Of a DNA stretch of 64,000 nucleotides, positions 10,557-23,094 are shown piece after piece (position 1 is the stretch's first letter; every line of letters begins with the position of its first letter). This stretch comes from Bonia amplexicaulis (taxonomy: Eukaryota; Streptophyta; Magnoliopsida; Poales; Poaceae): assembly GCA_036346245.1 (NCBI GenBank), contig CM070737.1:12805412-12869411 (forward strand), given 5' to 3'. A model generated the notes under the pieces. The model worked only from the letters and a program-made list of their open reading frames with translations, searched no databases and was not told the DNA's origin. A program made the translations under genes and the position numbers.

Positions 10557-13321
10557 GTGAGAAAATTATAGGGGTCAAGAGCTAGGGTAGGAATATTTAG
10601 AGGTTACAGTGAACCTGTTACAGTCAATCGTACTGATCATGAAAATAAAGTCTGGAGAAATTTGTGATTATGGTAAAGAAATTACCAAAATCCATGATGC
10701 TTACTTTGTATAACTTTACATGGTTATTCATGTTAACGACGTCCTGGAGGTCCTATGCTGTTTACTGTTGAGAATTGAGGCAGACACATAATCAGCTTGA
10801 AAAATCACATTTGTTTGAAACTAGCATGCAGTTTAGCCTTTTCTTCCTGGAGAAATCTGGACTGGAAATGCTTGATTACATTCCTTTTACTTTCACTTAC
10901 GTGATAGGTGGATATTCTGATTCCAGTTATGCTATCATAGTTTTAAAAATATTTTTTCCTGGTCCAAGTAATTATTTTCTTAACATGCTACTTTCTAAAC
11001 AATTGAATCAGGCAAACAAAGGATGTGGTAAAGGAGTGAAGAAGTGATTGCAAAACAAGGACCCGAAGATTCAATTCTATGCTTTGACGGTATGTACTTC
11101 CATTATGCCATGATCTGACATTGTAAAAAATACTTTTTTCGTTGCATTAATTTCCATGTTATTACTTTTCTTACAAAGATCTTAGCTTGAGAAATACTTT
11201 CGTACATAATAAGATTCAAAGATGTTATTTATCTTATTCATATCAGTTACAAAATTGGTGCAGCTGTTAGAGACAATGATGAAGAACTGTGGTGAATATG
11301 TTCAGTTTGAAGTTTCTGAACAACATGTTCTGCAAGAAATGGTTAAAACCATCCAGAAGAAGGATTCTTTACTCCCCCTCCTTACTTTTACGAGCCCTTC
11401 TCCTTTCCTAAATCTGAGTACATGCTAAATACCGAACATGTCTGTGCTAAGATTCTAAGCATTTTCTTGTTTGGAATTTGCTTTTAGAATGATATGCGAG
11501 TAAGGGATAAGGTATTATTACTTTTAGACTCATGGCAAGAAGCATTTGGTGGACCTGGAGGTAAATACTCGCAATATCACTGGGCATATCTTGAAGTCAA
11601 GGTATGCAACTAATTCCTATTTGTTCCCTAGGAAGTAGAAATATCGTTTGTGTCATGTTCTAACTGAATATGATTCCAAAAGCATGTCTGCTGTCCAACA
11701 TACATCGATCATGTGATTATGCTCTCTTTTTTTGGGAAATAAATTCTTTTAGATGTAACCTTCTGTGCGAATTGTGAAAATTTGATACAGAGGACAGGTG
11801 TAGCATTCCCAAGATGTCCCATAGATACCCCACCAATATTTACTCCTGCAACACATAATTCTCAAACCTATGTTTCACCTAGATATGCCGCGGGAAGTCT
11901 GAATGAGAGAATGTCCTCTGATGGTGAGACTCTGAGGTTATGTCCTTTTTCTTTATTGGACTCATTTCACTTGCTGAGTTATCACCCAGTTACTCATTTC
12001 ATGATTTTAACATTTCTCCCCCTTTTGCTATTATAGTTTAGGGGATTTAAATAATATCCGAAATGTGACAGAACTATTGAACGATATGGTGCATGCTTTG
12101 AACCCATCTGATCTCACAGTAGTAAAAAATCTTAACTCTAAAATTATTAACTTGTGACCATCTGTACTAATTGATTGTAGATTTGTTCTAGTTTATGCTG
12201 ATAAATGACCTCTTAAATTTCTTTTGAACCTAGGCTGTTAAAGATGAAATTATCACAGATCTTGTGAGCCAATGTCACTCAAATCAACAAAAGCTCATGC
12301 AGTTTGTCAGTTCAACAGGGTAACATTATCAATATATGGTTCTGTAGTTATTACTACCCCATGTTCTTTGTACTGCGTTGGTTTTTCATGACTCCCCTCT
12401 GTTCTTTCATGTTCACTGTAGCCTGTGTGTACATCATATTTCATAGCACTGCAGTTAGCGCACAATATGATATTTGAGATCTGTTGTTGCATTGTTTAGG
12501 AACGAGCAGTTACTAACACAAGGACTGGAAATAAATGATCGCTTACAAACTGTACTTTCAAAATATGATGCCATGGTCTCTGGTACTCATTTGCCAATTG
12601 AAGCACCTGTAAGAGAGACAGTTGAGGCCCCGAGAGTGAATCCGGCAGCAAAGCCCTTTGCACCTCCTGTTGCACATAAAGACATTCTTGATGATGAGGA
12701 GGATGAGTTCGCTCGGCTAGCACAAAGGTATTCTGGAGTAGCCTGTGGCATGCCAGCTGCACTTTCCTGCACAATTATTAATGCTTCATGCTTTGTGCAT
12801 CTGCAGAAAAAACAAATCCATGATAAGTAAGCACTGTTCTTTCATGTTCACTGTAGTAGTAGTACTCAAACAAGAGAGTAGGATATGATCAACCTTTTAA
12901 GCCTCACCTTGTGTAGCCCTACCGATGAAACTACTACAGGTTCTTCAACCCAGAGTCAAAATGGACCTCAGCAACCTGCAGTTACAGATGGGCGACAAAA
13001 TCCTTCTGGTGTGCCACAATATCCTTCAAACTACCAGCCGCATCCAACAAACCTGGGGTATACTCCACAGAATAGCAACTATGTTGCACCCTGGGCACAA
13101 ACTGGAGCATATCCGGCTCAGCCTCCAGTATATGCATCTGGCTATCCAGCACCACCATGGGCTACACCTCCAGGTATCAATTCTAATCCTTTCCGATCAG
13201 TCGCTTACCAAGAACCACTCCCTCTTGTTGCTTCTGTTGCCCCAGCAGCCACCTATGCATCTCCCTCAGCTTCATATACCTCTCCTACAATGGCATACGT
13301 GCCACCTTCAGCCACCCAGTG

Positions 13322-16300
13322 TTAGATCGAGAAAGTCGACTAGAGAAAGGTGAATAGACGGTCAAAAAATCTTCTCTAATTAATTATTAATTTCTATTTG
13401 ACTAAACCAAGTAAATAATACGGAAACTTAACTAAAAAAAGTTTAGCACAAATATCATTCAAATAAACTGGGTTCACCTAAATATACCAACAAGCTAAGC
13501 CTATATCAAGTTTTACAATCTTAGAGTGACAAGTAATCAATTTAATTCTATGAATGTAAATTACTTGAATGTAAATTGAGCACAAGAAAATAAACCACAA
13601 TTGACACGGTTGTTTTTTACTATGGTGATTAGAGACTTGCCGGTCTCTCCTAGTCCACGTTGAGGTTAGTCCAAGCGAATTGGACTAGCTCCATGAATTA
13701 AGCCGAAACACCTCAATCCACTAGTGGTAGTTATTTCCCGCCCTGGGTAGGTGAGCTCTAACCTTCACAACTTTGCTGGTCTTCTCACAACCTTCTTTGA
13801 GAAGATCACTGCGCACAACGTCTTCAACACTGTCTAGGAGTCAGCAAATTCTAAGAGTAATAAGTCAAGCTACTCGCTTGACTCTCACCACGTGCAACGA
13901 ATGCACAAGCTCGAGTGGATACACAATCCACCTCTAGATGCAATACATGCAATCTAGAGCATCCTCCTTGCTCACAAGGTGCAACACAGGCACAATTGAG
14001 AGAAAGACTTCACACTAGCTCAAGAAAGTGAAATGGAGTACCAAAAGTTCACCTCCAACTGGCCACAAGGGGGGTATATATACCCTACACCTTGAAACTA
14101 GCTGTTGGGATAGAAAGTCCCGATTTTTGGAAGTACCGTAGTCAAATGGCTGGTACTTTTGCTCCCCTCAATAACGGCCAGAAAAGTAGTCATTGCAGGT
14201 AAATCTGGTAGTTCCGTCGTGTAAAGTCTGGTACTACCGATCATCGAAAGTATCGTAGTACTCATGCGGAACAACTGATTTCCTCAGGGATGAGAAGACT
14301 CCACATAGATGTCTCTCTGAAAAAAATATACTACTACACAAGTCGGAAGTTCCGCAAATCGAAAGTACAACTCACACAGAGCCGGTAGTACCACTCGCTG
14401 ATCGGACCGCTCACATAGAGCTGGTCGAAAGTACGGATCGTCGACTAGACTGGTCCTTGACCACGTCAGATGGTTCGACCACTCAGGGCTCCAACCACAT
14501 TGATCTCCGACCACGTTGTTCGGTTCTACCACACAGGTCTCCGACTACGCTGGTTTCCGACCACGTTATCTGGATCGACCACACAAGTCTTCGACTACAC
14601 TAGTCTCCGACTAACATTGGTTTTGACCACTCAGGTCTCGACCATGTCGATTTGCGACCACGTCAATCTTCGATCACACAAATTTTCGACCACCACATCT
14701 ACCTTCGACTACGTTGTATCAATCACATCAGTTCGACAACGTCAATTACGACCACACAAGTCTAGACCACGTCGGTTCGACCACGCTAGTTTCGACCATG
14801 CTGGTTTCGATCACACATATCTTGACCACGTTGGGTCCGACCACGCTGGTTTGACTACGCCAGTTTCGACCATGTTGGTTTCAACCACTTTGATCTTAGA
14901 TCACGTCGATCTTCGACCACACAGGTCATCGACCACGTCGATCTTCGACCTCATCGGTTTGACTATGTCGGCATCGACCATACTGATTCCCGACCACATT
15001 GATCTTTGACTACACAGGTCTTCGACTACATTGGATCGACCACAATGGTTCTCGATCACACAGGTCTTCCAATCACCAACAGACGCGGTAGTTCCGTGAT
15101 AACAACACCGGTAGTTCCGACTAGTAGTAGTACCATAGAATACATTGCGGTAGTTCTGATTTCCCTGAGAAGTGCATATACTTCAACAGATTTTGCAAAA
15201 CACATTTGCAAACTACAGTATCATACACACAAGGATTATCTATATGAGGTTCAACCATTTGCAAAATACATTTGCAAATATAAACCTCATATTACAAAGA
15301 ATGGAAACATGTGCTTCAAACATTTGTAAAATACATTTGCAACGTATAGTCCCATGTTAAAGGATCCAACACATGAGTTTCAACTATTTATAAAACACAT
15401 TCGCAAATACAAGTCTCACGTCATGGAGAGCTAGAGCAAGTGAGGTTGAACTATCAACATATGACGAGACTAAAGCTACTAGACATGATTCCTCTTAATA
15501 GTACGGTAACCTATACTAGTAATCCGGTCTTCTAACCAAACACCAAGTCCGGTAAAATACTAGGAATGCATCCTTTTCCTTGGCTAGTTATACTTTTTCC
15601 TTGAGTCATAGTCTTAACATGCATTAACTCATGATGTATCCTTTACTTGACCTCCATCAACACATGATGTGTTTTCACTTGATTTGATGATCAGCACATG
15701 ATCATCTTCTCTTGGACATGTATCAACTTATGATGCATCCTTACTCATGATACATCCTTCACTTGACTTAATAATCTTCAACATATGAAGTCATCCCAAG
15801 TCTTCATCATTTGTAGAGCCTAACCTATTCATCCAAGTTATGAAAACTGTTAGTCCATAAAACGATTGTCATCAATTACCAAACTTCACCATTAACACAT
15901 AATGGAGGGACTAGATTATACAATCTTCCCTTTTGATAATTCATGACAATATCAACAAATAATAAGATAGAAATTGAATTACGAGTATACAACATGTACA
16001 CAACAATTGTATACTCTAGAATAAGCTTTCAAAGCAAAGCTTCCTTATCCAGTTGTAATTAATCATCCAACTATCAACACATAATGAAGGAACTAGATGA
16101 CAACCCGATTACGAGTATATATGAATTACACAAGTTATATATACTCAAGGGATATGTTTCAAAGTAAGGATTCTTAATATGTGAAAATGGAACATGTATC
16201 AATACTAATGAAACCACAAAACATAGAGTGAACTCCCCCTAAATGTGCGCATACAAGAATGTATTGTGAAAGAATATGCACATATTCAAGTTTGACTTAT

Positions 16301-16500
16301 TTGGTAAAGTTCATTCTGTATTTCGGAACCGAGGAATGCGATAAGTTAAGAACGCGATATTGAATGCATACCTCTTATAGTTTTCACCTTTTCATCCAAA
16401 TGAGATAAAGCAATATCATAATCAATAAACATATTAGTCTCACAATTGTATTTATCATTATCACCAAAACTAACTTAATAGAACTTAAACTTACACCTAC
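13322..16500 (-). mobile_element. 3.2-kb LTR-like insertion in the last exon of the TOL gene (family copy 1)
   Basis: The insertion splits the tail exon. The left end (from about 13320, tgttagatcgagaaagtcga) is the reverse complement of the terminus that closes the plus-strand copies near 43432 and 63933 (...tcctaca), so this copy lies in reverse. Host sequence ccaccca plus g/a plus tg flanks it on both sides (13312-13321 and 16503-16512), a probable target duplication with one difference; the exact duplication length is uncertain. No gag or pol reading frame is seen. It contains ggtactaccg/ggtagttccg motifs shared with copies 2 and 4, and a long CGACCAC-type minisatellite. Confidence 0.7.
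14455..15070 (+). repeat. degenerate minisatellite built on ttcgaccac(g/a)
   Basis: About 600 bp consists of imperfect units of roughly 15-24 bp built around ttcgaccac, with variants ctccgaccac and ttcgactac followed by gttgg, caggt or gctgg. Because most units are multiples of three, one frame stays open for 179 codons (14470-15009), but this is repeat translation, not a gene. A looser version is present at 42885-43265 in family copy 3. Confidence 0.85.
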
Positions 16501-16749
16501 ACCCACCCAATGCAATGGTACAGTTCAGTGGGTTCTCCACAGACCAACGTACTAACTGTGCCTCAAGCTCAAATGAATGGGAATCAACAACCAAAAGATT
16601 CTTCAGCGGCAACAAGCAAGCCGTACTACATACCTGATAATTTATTCAGTGATTTGATTGACTTGAAGAGTTTTGGAAATAAGATGGGCGTACCCACTAG
16701 TCTGGGTAGCTCAAATGGTATTCAACATATGATTGGTGGAAAGAAATAG

Positions 16750-18730
16750 GTTCTTCGAAATGATTGGCGGTGATCGTCATATTCTTTTCTGGTCAGTTAC
16801 TTGGTTTGATGTACATTTGCTGTATATCTCCATTCCCTCATTTACATGTTTGGTTACATTTGTTAATTTCGTGGGTGCTGCCTGTTCAGTTAAGTAGAGA
16901 TGGTAGTACGTTGTTGATGTACATAAATGATTAATTACATTGCTCCAGAGTGGATTGTTGTTACGAACTAGCAACACATAATTCTGTTTGTGTTTGGATT
17001 CTCCCCTTGTCGTGAGTTGCTGTTGCCTGCACCAGCAGATGAAAATCCTGTTTGTGCGTTGTTAATGTCCAGAATTTTTATTGTTCTCAGGAAACCTCTT
17101 CTTTTAGTTGAACTCTTTTGCTATTGTTCTAACCGGCCTGCCTGACTGGTATACTACCACCGGCATACTGATCGTGGGGAATGATAGATCCCCTCGACCT
17201 GAGCAACTACAGGCCGGGCTGGGGTTCGGTGTGGGTCATCTTGGGACCATGAAACCAGGCTTGGGTCTATTGGAGTGTTAGGCCGCACCGGGTGTGTTCT
17301 CCAAGCCTAGCCTGGCCTTAGACATGGATTTGGGCCTGGCCAGGCCAAACAAAAAGGAAGTCAACAATGATGTAGGCCACTCCAATTCAATCCGAGTGAG
17401 TTGACTCTTTGCTCGATCTTGTCCATGCTTATTTTTTTCAAATGGCTAGTTTAATGGCCGCACTTTGCTACGGACTAAAAAAATGTATTAAATCAACATA
17501 TCGAGCCGTTATAATTAGGCTCTATCTACACCACCCATCCGGCTACACTATGGCACTCGATTGAGCTTTGCCCTAGCACGTGTTCACGCCTTCGCTATGG
17601 CATTCAATGTGCCCAGCTTCACCATAGCAAACCATGTCCCCACCTTCGCTCTTGGATCGAAGCCTAACTATTCCCCACAACTGCTAGATTCACGCCGCCA
17701 CGAGAGCTAGTCTCCACCTAACCCAACATGTTTAACCAACATCGTCTACTCGGATTATGACACACCTCAATATTATCGTTACTCGACCTTCACCAGCATC
17801 GTGCCCTTCACTTCGATGTTGATCTGCCCGAGACTCGCCTCGCTTGCGCCACATCCTCAGTTCAGCAACCACACCTCAACTCACAGCGCACCTTCCAACA
17901 TCGTTCCCAAAATCTACTGCTAGCACCGTATATCTGAGCAAAAGAGAAGAAAATATATTCTTTTGTATAAAAGATGTACAAAATCAAGCCCTAATGTGTG
18001 CATATCAAAGTTAATGAATACACCTAGTGCATGCATGCACTCACATTAATTAACATAGTTTTAAAGTATTTAAAAATGCATGTGTATACAGCTATGAGTC
18101 AAGCGCATGTAACAATTAGTGAATTGGGTGACTTACAATGGGGAGAGCTCCTAAATAGCATGGCCCTCTAGTGCTATGGCTGATTATAAGGTTCGGCTGG
18201 CCCTCGGCCTTGACCCGATCTTTTACGAGTCTACTAAATGGTTTTGCGATGCTCATAACATGGAGGTGATAGACTTCAACTTTAATCTTTAAAATTGCTA
18301 ACTAATAATTGTATTCTTTAGAGAGATTAGTTCCTAAAAACGCTCGTCTATCACAGGAAACCCACATGTTGGCGCATGATTCACCAAACCAATTCTTACC
18401 TCCATGTGAGATATAGTAAAGAATCTTTGGGAGAATGAACCATTACCAACTATTTCTTTTAAGTATCGTGTGTGTATGCGTGCGTGTGTATAAAGCAGTG
18501 GCTTTCAAGTACCTCTAATCATATATCAGCTCAAATGGCATTGATTTATAATAAAATTTGAGTGATCATCTAGCTGAGGTCAAAATGTAAGTGCAAACCC
18601 AGCAGGACAAACAAAAAATGTGGTGGATATGCTTTGTCATAAGTCAGGATATATCAACGCAATTATTAATTAAAAAAATCTAACAACGATTTCAGAAGCT
18701 AGCTCCAACTCCATACAACATAAATCAATA
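16750..18730. other. TOL 3' flank and anonymous AT-rich DNA
   Basis: The first 400 bp is T-rich and is probably the former 3' UTR of the TOL gene. 17160-17400 is GC-richer, with ggcctgg/ccaggcc-type motifs that look like an hAT subterminal region, but no ends were found. The remainder, including 17500-17930, shows no gene or recognisable element. Confidence 0.4.
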
Positions 18731-20735
18731 GGATGGAGATAAGAAATTTTGTGGATGGCTGAGGCTTACCGGATTTGGGGTTGGCGGCGGTGCAGCTTCA
18801 CACGGCCAAGGAAGATGGTGGCTCTGGTGTGATAGTTGGAGAAGAAGAGGTTGAAGTACTCACTAGCCTTGGCCTTATAGCCGGCGCAAGGCGGTGGCAC
18901 TAATAACGGCACGAGGCGAGCTTGGCGTGTGGACAGCGGTGTGGCGATCGCACGGGTTCTATGATGGGACAACAATGCAGGAGTCGTCGCTCCTCCCTGG
19001 ATCGGGCGTGCAAGGTGGTGGTGAAGAATAGCAGTGGGTGCGGCGTGTCGAGCAGTTGGCAGCAAGGTTTGATGGTGGTGCAAATCATCAACAAGGATGA
19101 CTTGGCGTTGGCGTGGGCTACGTTTAATGCTGGTGTGAGGTGGCTCAGCCCTGGGTAGCTTGACGCAAGCGAAGGTGACAGCGAATTAAGGTGAGCGGGC
19201 GTGCCGCGACGCGAACCGATGTCAACAGGAGACGATGGAGACCAACAAGAATATGTTTTCCTAATGTGAAATGCGTAATTCTGAAAAAGAAAGTGGATTG
19301 TTGGGATTTTCCAGATTTGGTAAAAACTTCAAATTCAAACAAAATTCAAATAAATTCAAAAATTTTGAAATTTTTGGTTTGTCACAGTTCATTTGATGTC
19401 AATGCCGTGTCGAACTATTGCCTCTTCTCTATTGCTGAAGTTTAGTTCGAATACTAAAACGCATGCAAGAGTTTTCCTCTGCTTGTAGAAAATGCTTCAC
19501 AACAAGTGGGCAGCGCATTACAGTGTGTTACCAATGTAGTTTCTCCAAGAAATTCCAGTATTCAGAAGAGAAGCGTCATATTTAGTAAGGTCATGTGTGA
19601 ACAAGGATTTATAGGCAACCTATCCTCTTTTCTTTCCCAAATTGCCTGGGATAATAGGCAACGCAAGAATAGATGATTAATGAACTCTGAATCATGACCA
19701 CACGTATAAAGGACCTAAATCTTGCTCACAAACATGTAAGTACTCTAAATTTTGACCACACCTTTGAGATGTCACAGTAGAAATTGCCACTCGTTTGTTA
19801 ACTAGATTGTTTGGCTCTGTTTATAAAGAAATACCTTTGAATGATGCGTGTTTCTTCATGCTAGCAACATGTATATGATAGACTGGTTAAACATTTACCG
19901 CTTTGAGCCAGCGTCTCACTACTGAAGATCTTAGCAATTTGCCGCTCGTCAGGCCTGAATTCTGAATGTGAGGCTACCTTGTGAGCTATAGCCTACATCA
20001 CTGTGCTAAGGTTGCACATGGATCCTCCTTGGATATTCAACCGATAAGACTGTGAAATAGTGCTTTAAATGACAGCGCATCCGAATTTGTAGTTGCTTTT
20101 GGAGTGTTATCATGTGGTTTATGTTCTTATATTCTCACGGTGTCGACTAAAGTCCGATCGAGCTTACTGGTCTAGTGTTGATCTCTCCATGTTATTTTTC
20201 ATTCGCAGAAGAAAAAAAAGACAGTACTGGAGTACAATAGTAAATTTCATCTTTCATTAGATGAGATCAGCATTTGCTCAGAGTGATGTTGGTTTATCTT
20301 TTTTCCCCAAGAACATGAACTTGGTTGTTCTGAACCTGAAGGTGACCTGAATGCCAGCCCTAGCCTCTGGGAATCTTGGAAAGCATGCTGGACATGAGTA
20401 TACGTTTCCATTTGTTAGTCCAGCCCAACACGACGCCACCATTTACCAAACGACAATGGAAATTCAGTTTCAACTCGAGGGTGGTCTGAATGTAGCGACG
20501 CAGAGAATTAGGTCTCAGGTATGGTCGGGCTGCACTCTGTACAGAAGTCCTTGATATCGGCTCTTCGCCACATGACATGATGTCACCATTACCTAATGGC
20601 AACGGTGATTCAGATTCAGGTTTAAGCGGTCTGAGGCCTGACAGCGAGTGCTAGATTCAGGCTTCTCGCAGACATGGTCAGAAATCAGTACACGAGTTCA
20701 TGCCTCGTTTTGATGCAGCCTGATATCACCGATTC
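18731..20735 (+). repeat. direct segmental duplication, copy A
   Basis: This 2.0-kb block recurs at 24627-26638 in the same orientation. The first part (to about 19386) is an LTR-like tail ending in an A/T-rich run; the second part (about 19390-20735) is almost identical between copies, with only scattered substitutions and 1-9 bp indels. Similarity stops abruptly after gatatcaccgattc. It contains no recognised gene. Confidence 0.9.
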
Positions 20736-22362
20736 CTACTGATCATGGTGATCTGGTCTCAGTTTTTAATGGCGCCTGGGTGATTGATAGTAACCGCAGC
20801 TGTGAGCGTGGCCAGACATGAATGGGCATACGGCCATACGGGCGAGGGCGAGTTAACCATACCTTACGCGGCGTGATGTCATAACTGCCGCCTAATGGCA
20901 ATAGTGGCGATGTTTCAAGGTGAATGTGGCCTGAGCGAGGTTAACGTGGAGGATGCGAGAGATTACACGGTCATGCCGCAATGGCGTCCCAGATGGTCGA
21001 CGGAGCTTTTTAGTTTGAATAAGAGGATTCTGGGGAAGAAAGCGATTGCATTGTCAGTTCTATTTCGTTTAGCGTTTTGGGTGGAACGACCTTCAGCGTT
21101 TTGGAGGGAACGAAAAGACAAATTAATTTCCCTCCGAATCCATCTAGCAAGACAATTAGAGCTTGACGTGGCATAATCTGTGCCATAGAAAAGAAAGGAT
21201 GGTTCAGATTTGAATAAATCCACCGGGTGGAGTTAAGCCCCCAACTCTAGGGGATCTACACCCCGAACGATGCGGGCTTCCCCGCCTGCCGTTGGCCGCC
21301 GGTAGCAAGGGAAGGGCTTCCCCTCCTTGCCGGCAGCCGCGTTTAGTCGTTTTCTCCCTGTCCACAGGTGAGGTCGAGATGCCAGTTTGTCCTGTTCAAA
21401 AAAAAAGAAAAAAAGAAGAGATGTCAGTTTGTCTTCGCCACCTTCCAGATGGCATTACTCTGGTACACATTTCCCGCCTACTGAATTCCCTTTTTGTTTG
21501 AGAGAGTGGACCTACTAAATTCTTCATCATATCTGTATATGTTTAGGTAACGATCCATTTTAAGAATAAGAACGCCGTACTTTTCGCAACGGTTTAGAAG
21601 TTTAGTAGCGGATAGAAAGAATGTTATACATACTCACGAGCATTTAAAAAGAGTTAGATTGATAAAAATAGTATCTAATGGCCAAATTACAACAACTTAC
21701 ATTCAGAAGAACTAATGAAATCCCACAAGAACTCTTGAGTGCGGTTGTAACCCTAACACGTTAGCTAATACATCCTTCTTTCTTTAGATATTCATTCTGA
21801 TGAAAATAATCAAGTTTGAGTACGCTAGGTACTCAGCAATCCACATGGAAATGCTATTTAACTACCACGCAAGATTCTCAACCGGATAGAGTCACTGTTG
21901 TAATAGGATAAACATAGATACAATTTGCTGATAAAGAACTTTGTACTTCAAACAATAAAGCATTATTTAATTAGTAAGGGGTTTTATCATCCGTAAGTTT
22001 CATGTTAAAATTATCTAAATTCTACTATGCCTTGTTATAAAAGTCATCTATGAAATACAACTCCATTAACTAGAAGTACAGTGTATTCGAATACTATTTA
22101 TTACACATTGTAGAGTTGCTCAACTTTACCCACAAGATATTTCAGACTCATAATGTCAAGCTGTAGACACGCAGTATGATAGCGTGCGACTGAGCTAAGG
22201 TAACAAGGTCATTTCATTGCTCTTTCCGTTCTGGTTTCTACCTGGTAGGCTCGAAATCATTCAATCACCTTTGGGAATCCACTGCCCAGTGCAGAAATCA
22301 TGGCCCAACGTTGAGTGGACCTACCGTTGTGAAGATTGGTAAGTGGCACAATAGGCCCAACT
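20736..22362. other. intergenic region between the two duplication copies
   Basis: No gene recognised. 20860-20960 loosely repeats motifs of 20568-20640 (catgatgtca, cctaatggcaa), suggesting an older internal duplication. 21200-21500 and the AT-rich 21500-22140 show nothing further. The open frame at 20895-21176 has no family signature. Confidence 0.4.
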
Positions 22363-22618
22363 TGTAATGTCCTAGGGTCCAAACCGACTTAAGCCTAACC
22401 CCATTCTGGATAGACCACGCACACGTAGCAACCCGCTTGCACTTTCATCCTTGTTTTGCGCAAAAAGGTTAACCGGAGGTTGCTACCATTGAAACCCGGT
22501 TTATATGTTAGTGCATATCAAGCTAAACTAGCAAGGTGGGACTAATCCACACCCTCATGTGCACACACACACATATGAGCCATCATGGGTCTAATTCTAC
22601 AGGGGGCGATGTGTCACA
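22363..22618 (-). repeat. TRIM LTR (3' LTR in element orientation)
   Basis: The 256-bp direct repeat begins tgtaatgtcctaggg and ends gtgtcaca. It differs from its partner at roughly one base in ten by eye, so the insertion is old. Confidence 0.88.
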
Positions 22619-22820
22619 TACACCTCCCTTAAGGGATCCGACATCGTCGGCGGCCCAACATACCCACATTGGGGTAAATGATCAGGATCTCCCCCCTTGG
22701 CACATGTCCGTGTGATCAGTTCCAGCCCATATGCCATATCATGTGTTTACTATGGGCCCACACGTGCCATGCGCCATATGCCTGCTCCTCTGACCCGCAC
22801 ACGCTCATGTAACCGTAAGG

Positions 22821-22836
22821 GTCGGTTCTGATACCA
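22821..22836 (-). promoter_or_regulatory. TRIM primer binding site for initiator tRNA-Met
   Basis: On the minus strand the bases read TGGTATCAGAACCGAC, starting two bases after the LTR end. The canonical plant tRNA-iMet primer site starts TGGTATCAGAGC. This site fixes the orientation of the element. Confidence 0.85.
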
Positions 22837-22838
22837 TT

Positions 22839-23094
22839 TGTAACGCCCTAGGGTCCAAACCGGTTTAGGCCTAACCCTATTCTGGATAGGCCACGTACAC
22901 GTAGCAACCCGCTTGAACTTTTGTCCTAGCTTCGCACAAAATGGTTAACCAGAGGTTGCTACCATTGGAAACCCTAGACTTATATGTTAGTGCTTCTCAA
23001 GCTAAACTAGCAAGGTGGACCAATCCACACCCTCATGTGCACACACACATATGGGCCATCATGGGTCTAATTCTACAGGGGCCAAGGTGTCACA
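22839..23094 (-). repeat. TRIM LTR (5' LTR in element orientation)
   Basis: The 256-bp direct repeat begins tgtaacgccctaggg and ends gtgtcaca. It is the partner of 22363-22618, and the exact caact target copy follows immediately. Confidence 0.88.

Larger units (their letters stand above)
9936..16749 (+). pseudogene. TOL: TOM1-like (TOL) ESCRT-0-type protein gene, VHS + GAT, multiply disrupted
   Basis: Exon blocks: 9936-10113, 11012-11089, 11264-11362, 11488-11601, 11791-11936, 12037-12118, 12234-12319, 12500-12727, 12807-12826, 12917-13319 and 16505-16749. They encode a VHS domain (DWAINLETCDIL; NCGEYVQFEVSEQHVLQEMV; LLDSWQEAFGGPGGKY), a GAT domain (NVTELLNDMVHALNPSD; KDEIITDLVSQCHSNQQKLM; QGLEINDRLQTVLSKYD) and a Pro/Gln/Tyr-rich tail. 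TOL proteins bind ubiquitinated membrane cargo and pass it to the ESCRT pathway at the plasma membrane and endosomes. Lesions: a 1-nt deletion before DWAINLE in exon 1; a 1-nt deletion and a TGA (11045-11047, where Arg is expected) in exon 2; GA instead of GT at the exon 3 donor (11363-11364); an unresolved frame at the exon 9/10 junction; and a 3.2-kb insertion in the last exon. Exon order and most splice sites are preserved, so decay is recent. Sequencing error is the main alternative for single-base lesions but not for the insertion. Confidence 0.85.
22363..23094 (-). mobile_element. complete TRIM retrotransposon, Cassandra-like
   Basis: The element is 732 bp: LTRs at 22363-22618 and 22839-23094 (256 bp each) around a 220-bp internal region. 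Exact 5-bp target duplications (caact) flank it at 22358-22362 and 23095-23099. Read on the minus strand, the LTR runs TGTGACAC...TTACA; two bases inside it lies TGGTATCAGAAC (within 22821-22836), matching the initiator tRNA-Met primer site at 11 of 12 positions. A purine-rich tract (aagggaggtgta on the minus strand, 22619-22630) abuts the other LTR. No protein can be encoded. Sizes fit Cassandra, the TRIM family that carries a 5S rRNA-derived segment. The minus-strand LTR has agcactaa and, 45 nt on, gttaa, resembling blocks of 5S rRNA, but this homology is weak by eye. Confidence 0.88.

Noticed and set aside
14470..15009. 179-codon open frame
   Set aside because: It is the translation of a degenerate minisatellite inside a mobile element, not a protein gene.
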